A DNA stretch of 64,000 nucleotides from Planctomicrobium piriforme (GTDB taxonomy: Bacteria > Planctomycetota > Planctomycetia > Pirellulales > UBA1268), in assembly GCA_945861585.1 (NCBI GenBank), contig CAMAVC010000005.1, forward strand, positions 1 to 64,000, written 5' to 3'. Both the position numbers and the translations under genes were made by a program. Of the stretch, positions 61,393 through 64,000 are shown piece after piece. The notes below the pieces were generated by a model. The model did not search any database. It had not been told where the DNA came from and saw nothing but the letters and a program-made list of their open reading frames with translations. Each line of letters starts with the position of its first letter. Within the stretch, counting starts at the first letter, position 1.

Positions 61393-61532
61393 GGCATGTC
61401 TCGACATCCTGTCGAACATGCCTTGGCGGGCCTCCGCCCGCTGGTGGTGACCCGGCCGGCTGTGTTCACGGCACGTCTCGACATCCTGTCGAACGTGCCT
61501 TGGCCGGCCTCCGCCGGCTGGTGGTGACCCGG
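61393..61532. repeat. Two copies (77-bp period) of a double-hairpin REP-like unit
   Basis: 61393-61455 and 61470-61532: GGCAyGTcTCGACA-TCC-TGTCGAACrTGCC followed by CsGGC-CTCC-GCCsG and GCTGGTGGTGACCCGG. Confidence 0.85.
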
Positions 61533-61590
61533 GCCTCCGGCCCTGGTGCGTTTGGGCGGGGTGCGTTCGAGTGGTGGTAGTCTGTCGCGC

Positions 61591-63627
61591 ATGGTGAACC
61601 GACTTTTCGGCGGGGCGATCGTGGCGGCGGTGCTCGTGTCGGCGGCGTGTGGCGTCGCCGACGGGCCCGCGGACAATCTGCCTGGGAGCGTGCGGCCGAT
61701 TCCGCCGCCTGGGATCGAGCTCGATGAGGCCACGCAGCGGCGGCTGCTCGATGGCGCTTCGGCCCTCGTGCGCGACGTGGCTGCGGTCGAAGAGGCCGCC
61801 GCAGCTGACCGTGCTGAAGCGCTCGTCTTCGCCCGCGCCGTCCGGCTGGCCGTGGACGAGCGATTTCTCTACTCGGACAAGGAGGTGGAGCAGGCGGAGC
61901 GGCTGCTCGATCGCGGCCGCGAGCGGCTCGCGGCGCTGCGAGCCGGAGCGAGCGGAGCGAGGCTGGTCCTGTCGGGCAGCGTGCAGGCGAGCGGGCCGCG
62001 GCTCGCCGTCGGCGGCTTTCGCTCAAGCATCGACGGCTCGGTGCAGCCCTACGGCCTCGTGCTGCCGGCAGATGTCGATGCAGCCGACGCCCGCCCGCGC
62101 CGGCTCGACGTGTGGCTCCACGGCCGCGACGAGCAGGTGAGCGAGGCGATGTTTCTCGCACGGCGGCTCGCGATGGTCGGCGAGTGCGCGCCGCCGCACA
62201 CGATCGTGCTCCATCCCTACGGCCGCTATTCCAATGCCTTCAAGTTCGCCGGTGAGGCCGACGTGCTCGAGGCGATCGAACACGTGAAGACGCTGTTTCC
62301 GATCGATGACACCAGGATCGCGATCCGGGGCTTCTCGATGGGAGGCGCCGGCTGCTGGCAGTTCGCCGTGCACTTCCCCGGCATGTGGCTCGCCGCCACG
62401 CCGGGGGCCGGGTTTGCGGAGACGCGCGAGTTTCTGCGGACGTTCCAGCAGCAGGCGTTCGAGCCCACTGCCGCCCAGGCTCGGCTTCTTCACTGGTATG
62501 ACTGCCCCGACTGGGCGAACAACCTCCGGCACCTGCCGACGATCGCCTACAGCGGTGAGCTCGACAGGCAGAAGCAGGCGGCCGACGTGATGGTGGCGGC
62601 CTGCGCACAGCGCGGCTTCGAGACCCCACACATGATCGGGCCGCAGACGGCGCACAAACTCCATCCCGAATCGAAGGTCGAGATCGAGGCGTTCGTGGCC
62701 CGGGCTGCGGAGCAGGGGAGGCCTGTCGCGCCGCGCGAGATCGATTTTACCACCTACACGCTCCGCTATCCCACGCACACCTGGCTCACCATCAACGGCC
62801 TCAGCGAGCATTGGCGCGAGGCGCGGGTGCGGGCGGCGGTCGCTTCGCCGCGCGCGATCGAGATCACGACCACGAACGTCACGGCGCTCGCGCTCGACAT
62901 CCCGCCCGACGCCCAGCTCGTGGATGCGAGCGCCGCAGTCGCAGTGCGCATCGACGGGGCTGCGCTCGACGTGCCGCCCACGAGCGGGCCGCGGTGGCGG
63001 GCGGCGCTCACGAAAGCGGATGGCGCGTGGCGGCTCGACACCGCCGTGGATGCAGACGGAGCCTTGCGAAAGCGGCCTGGCCTGCAGGGGCCGATCGACG
63101 ATGCCTTCATGAGCGCTTTCCTGTTCGTCGGGCCGGCGCCGGGGCACGAGCCGGCATCGCCTGCGGATCGCTGGGTGGCCGACGAGTTTGCCCGGGCGAA
63201 GCGGGAGTGGCGGCGGCACTTTCGCGGCGACGTGGTCGAGCGGCTGCCGGAAGATCTTTCGGCTGACGACATCGCCACGAAGCATCTCGTGCTCTTCGGC
63301 ACTCCCGAGTCAAACCCGCTCGTCGCGAAGGTCCTGCCGGGCCTGCCTGTGAAGCGCGAGAGCGAGGCATGGGTCGTCGGAGCCACGCGGTCGCCGGCGG
63401 GCACGAGCCTGCCGGTGCTCGTGTACCCCAACCCACTCAACCCGGAGCGGTACGTCGTCTGGAACAGCGGCTTCACGTATCGGGAGTATGCCTACCTCAA
63501 CAACGCCCGGCAGATACCCATGCTGCCCGACTGGGCGCTCGTGAGCACGGTCGAGGGGCGGGATTCACAGTTCCCCGGCACGATTCTGGCCGAGGGATTC
63601 TTCGACGAGCGCTGGCAGCCGCGCTAG
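61591..63627 (+). CDS. Secreted alpha/beta hydrolase/esterase-like protein
   Basis: Signal peptide MVNRLFGGAIVAAVLVSAACG; DDTRIAIRGFSMGGAGCWQFAVHFPGMW (GFSMG nucleophile elbow). Confidence 0.75.
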   Translation: MVNRLFGGAIVAAVLVSAACGVADGPADNLPGSVRPIPPPGIELDEATQRRLLDGASALVRDVAAVEEAAAADRAEALVFARAVRLAVDERFLYSDKEVEQAERLLDRGRERLAALRAGASGARLVLSGSVQASGPRLAVGGFRSSIDGSVQPYGLVLPADVDAADARPRRLDVWLHGRDEQVSEAMFLARRLAMVGECAPPHTIVLHPYGRYSNAFKFAGEADVLEAIEHVKTLFPIDDTRIAIRGFSMGGAGCWQFAVHFPGMWLAATPGAGFAETREFLRTFQQQAFEPTAAQARLLHWYDCPDWANNLRHLPTIAYSGELDRQKQAADVMVAACAQRGFETPHMIGPQTAHKLHPESKVEIEAFVARAAEQGRPVAPREIDFTTYTLRYPTHTWLTINGLSEHWREARVRAAVASPRAIEITTTNVTALALDIPPDAQLVDASAAVAVRIDGAALDVPPTSGPRWRAALTKADGAWRLDTAVDADGALRKRPGLQGPIDDAFMSAFLFVGPAPGHEPASPADRWVADEFARAKREWRRHFRGDVVERLPEDLSADDIATKHLVLFGTPESNPLVAKVLPGLPVKRESEAWVVGATRSPAGTSLPVLVYPNPLNPERYVVWNSGFTYREYAYLNNARQIPMLPDWALVSTVEGRDSQFPGTILAEGFFDERWQPR

Positions 63628-63651
63628 GCACGGCCTACATTCGGCGGTGCC

Positions 63652-64000
63652 ATGAGCCCGGGAGCCCACGTCGACGTCGCGGACGCCCTGCCGGTGCGGG
63701 TCGAGGGCGTCGTCAAGCGGTATGGCCGGCGGACTGTGCTCGATCGCGTGGCCTGCACCGTGCCGCCGGGGATCACCGGGCTCGTCGGCCCCAACGGCGC
63801 CGGCAAGAGCACGCTCGTGCGCTCGATCCTCGGCCTCGTGCGGCTCGCGGCGGGCAGCGTGCACGTGTTCGGCGTCGATGCGGCGCGGGAGCCGCGGGCC
63901 GTGCGCAGGCTCGTGGGCGTGGTGCCGGAAGACGAGTGCACGGTGCCAGGGCTCGCGGGCGTGGAGATGGTGCGGTATGCCGCGCGGCTCTCGGGTCTGC
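63652..64000 (+). CDS. ABC transporter ATP-binding protein (truncated by the window end)
   Basis: VEGVVKRYGRRTVLDRVACTVPPGITGLVGPNGAGKSTLVRSILGLVRLAAGSVHVFG (Walker A). Confidence 0.9.
   Translation, partial: MSPGAHVDVADALPVRVEGVVKRYGRRTVLDRVACTVPPGITGLVGPNGAGKSTLVRSILGLVRLAAGSVHVFGVDAAREPRAVRRLVGVVPEDECTVPGLAGVEMVRYAARLSGL

Overview
64 kb of a high-GC planctomycete-like chromosome. The lineage is inferred from DUF1552/DUF1592, DUF1559 and PEP-CTERM content and is not proven. Housekeeping genes recognised include dapF, dnaA, nadK, dxs, a prenyl synthase, xseA/xseB, a tail-specific protease, ruvX, a mannose-1-phosphate guanylyltransferase, a UDPGP-type pyrophosphorylase, metK, waaA and secA. 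From about 26 kb onward there is accessory content: LRR proteins, a GPH symporter with a Gfo/Idh/MocA oxidoreductase, a GH5-LacI pair, two large PEP-CTERM beta-repeat proteins, an ankyrin-acyltransferase, a DUF1552-DUF1592-repeat-protein operon, a two-component system and a VapBC-like pair. The most unusual signals are non-coding. (1) A dispersed structured element is present in four copies (about 1-260, 4828-5146, 16153-16602, 20005-20388). It has a conserved multi-stem core with compensatory changes, and termini of GTAGGACAGGCTTCAGCCTGTC. (2) Several repeats sit exactly on gene ends and supply the stop codon. (3) A near-palindrome, CTGKCCGCGCGGMCAG, lies upstream of four genes or operons at 48-57 kb. 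(4) A 196-bp MITE-like element is flanked by TA. (5) A two-copy double hairpin at 61.4 kb shows covariation. No tRNA, rRNA or CRISPR was found. Everything was read by eye; no searches were run.
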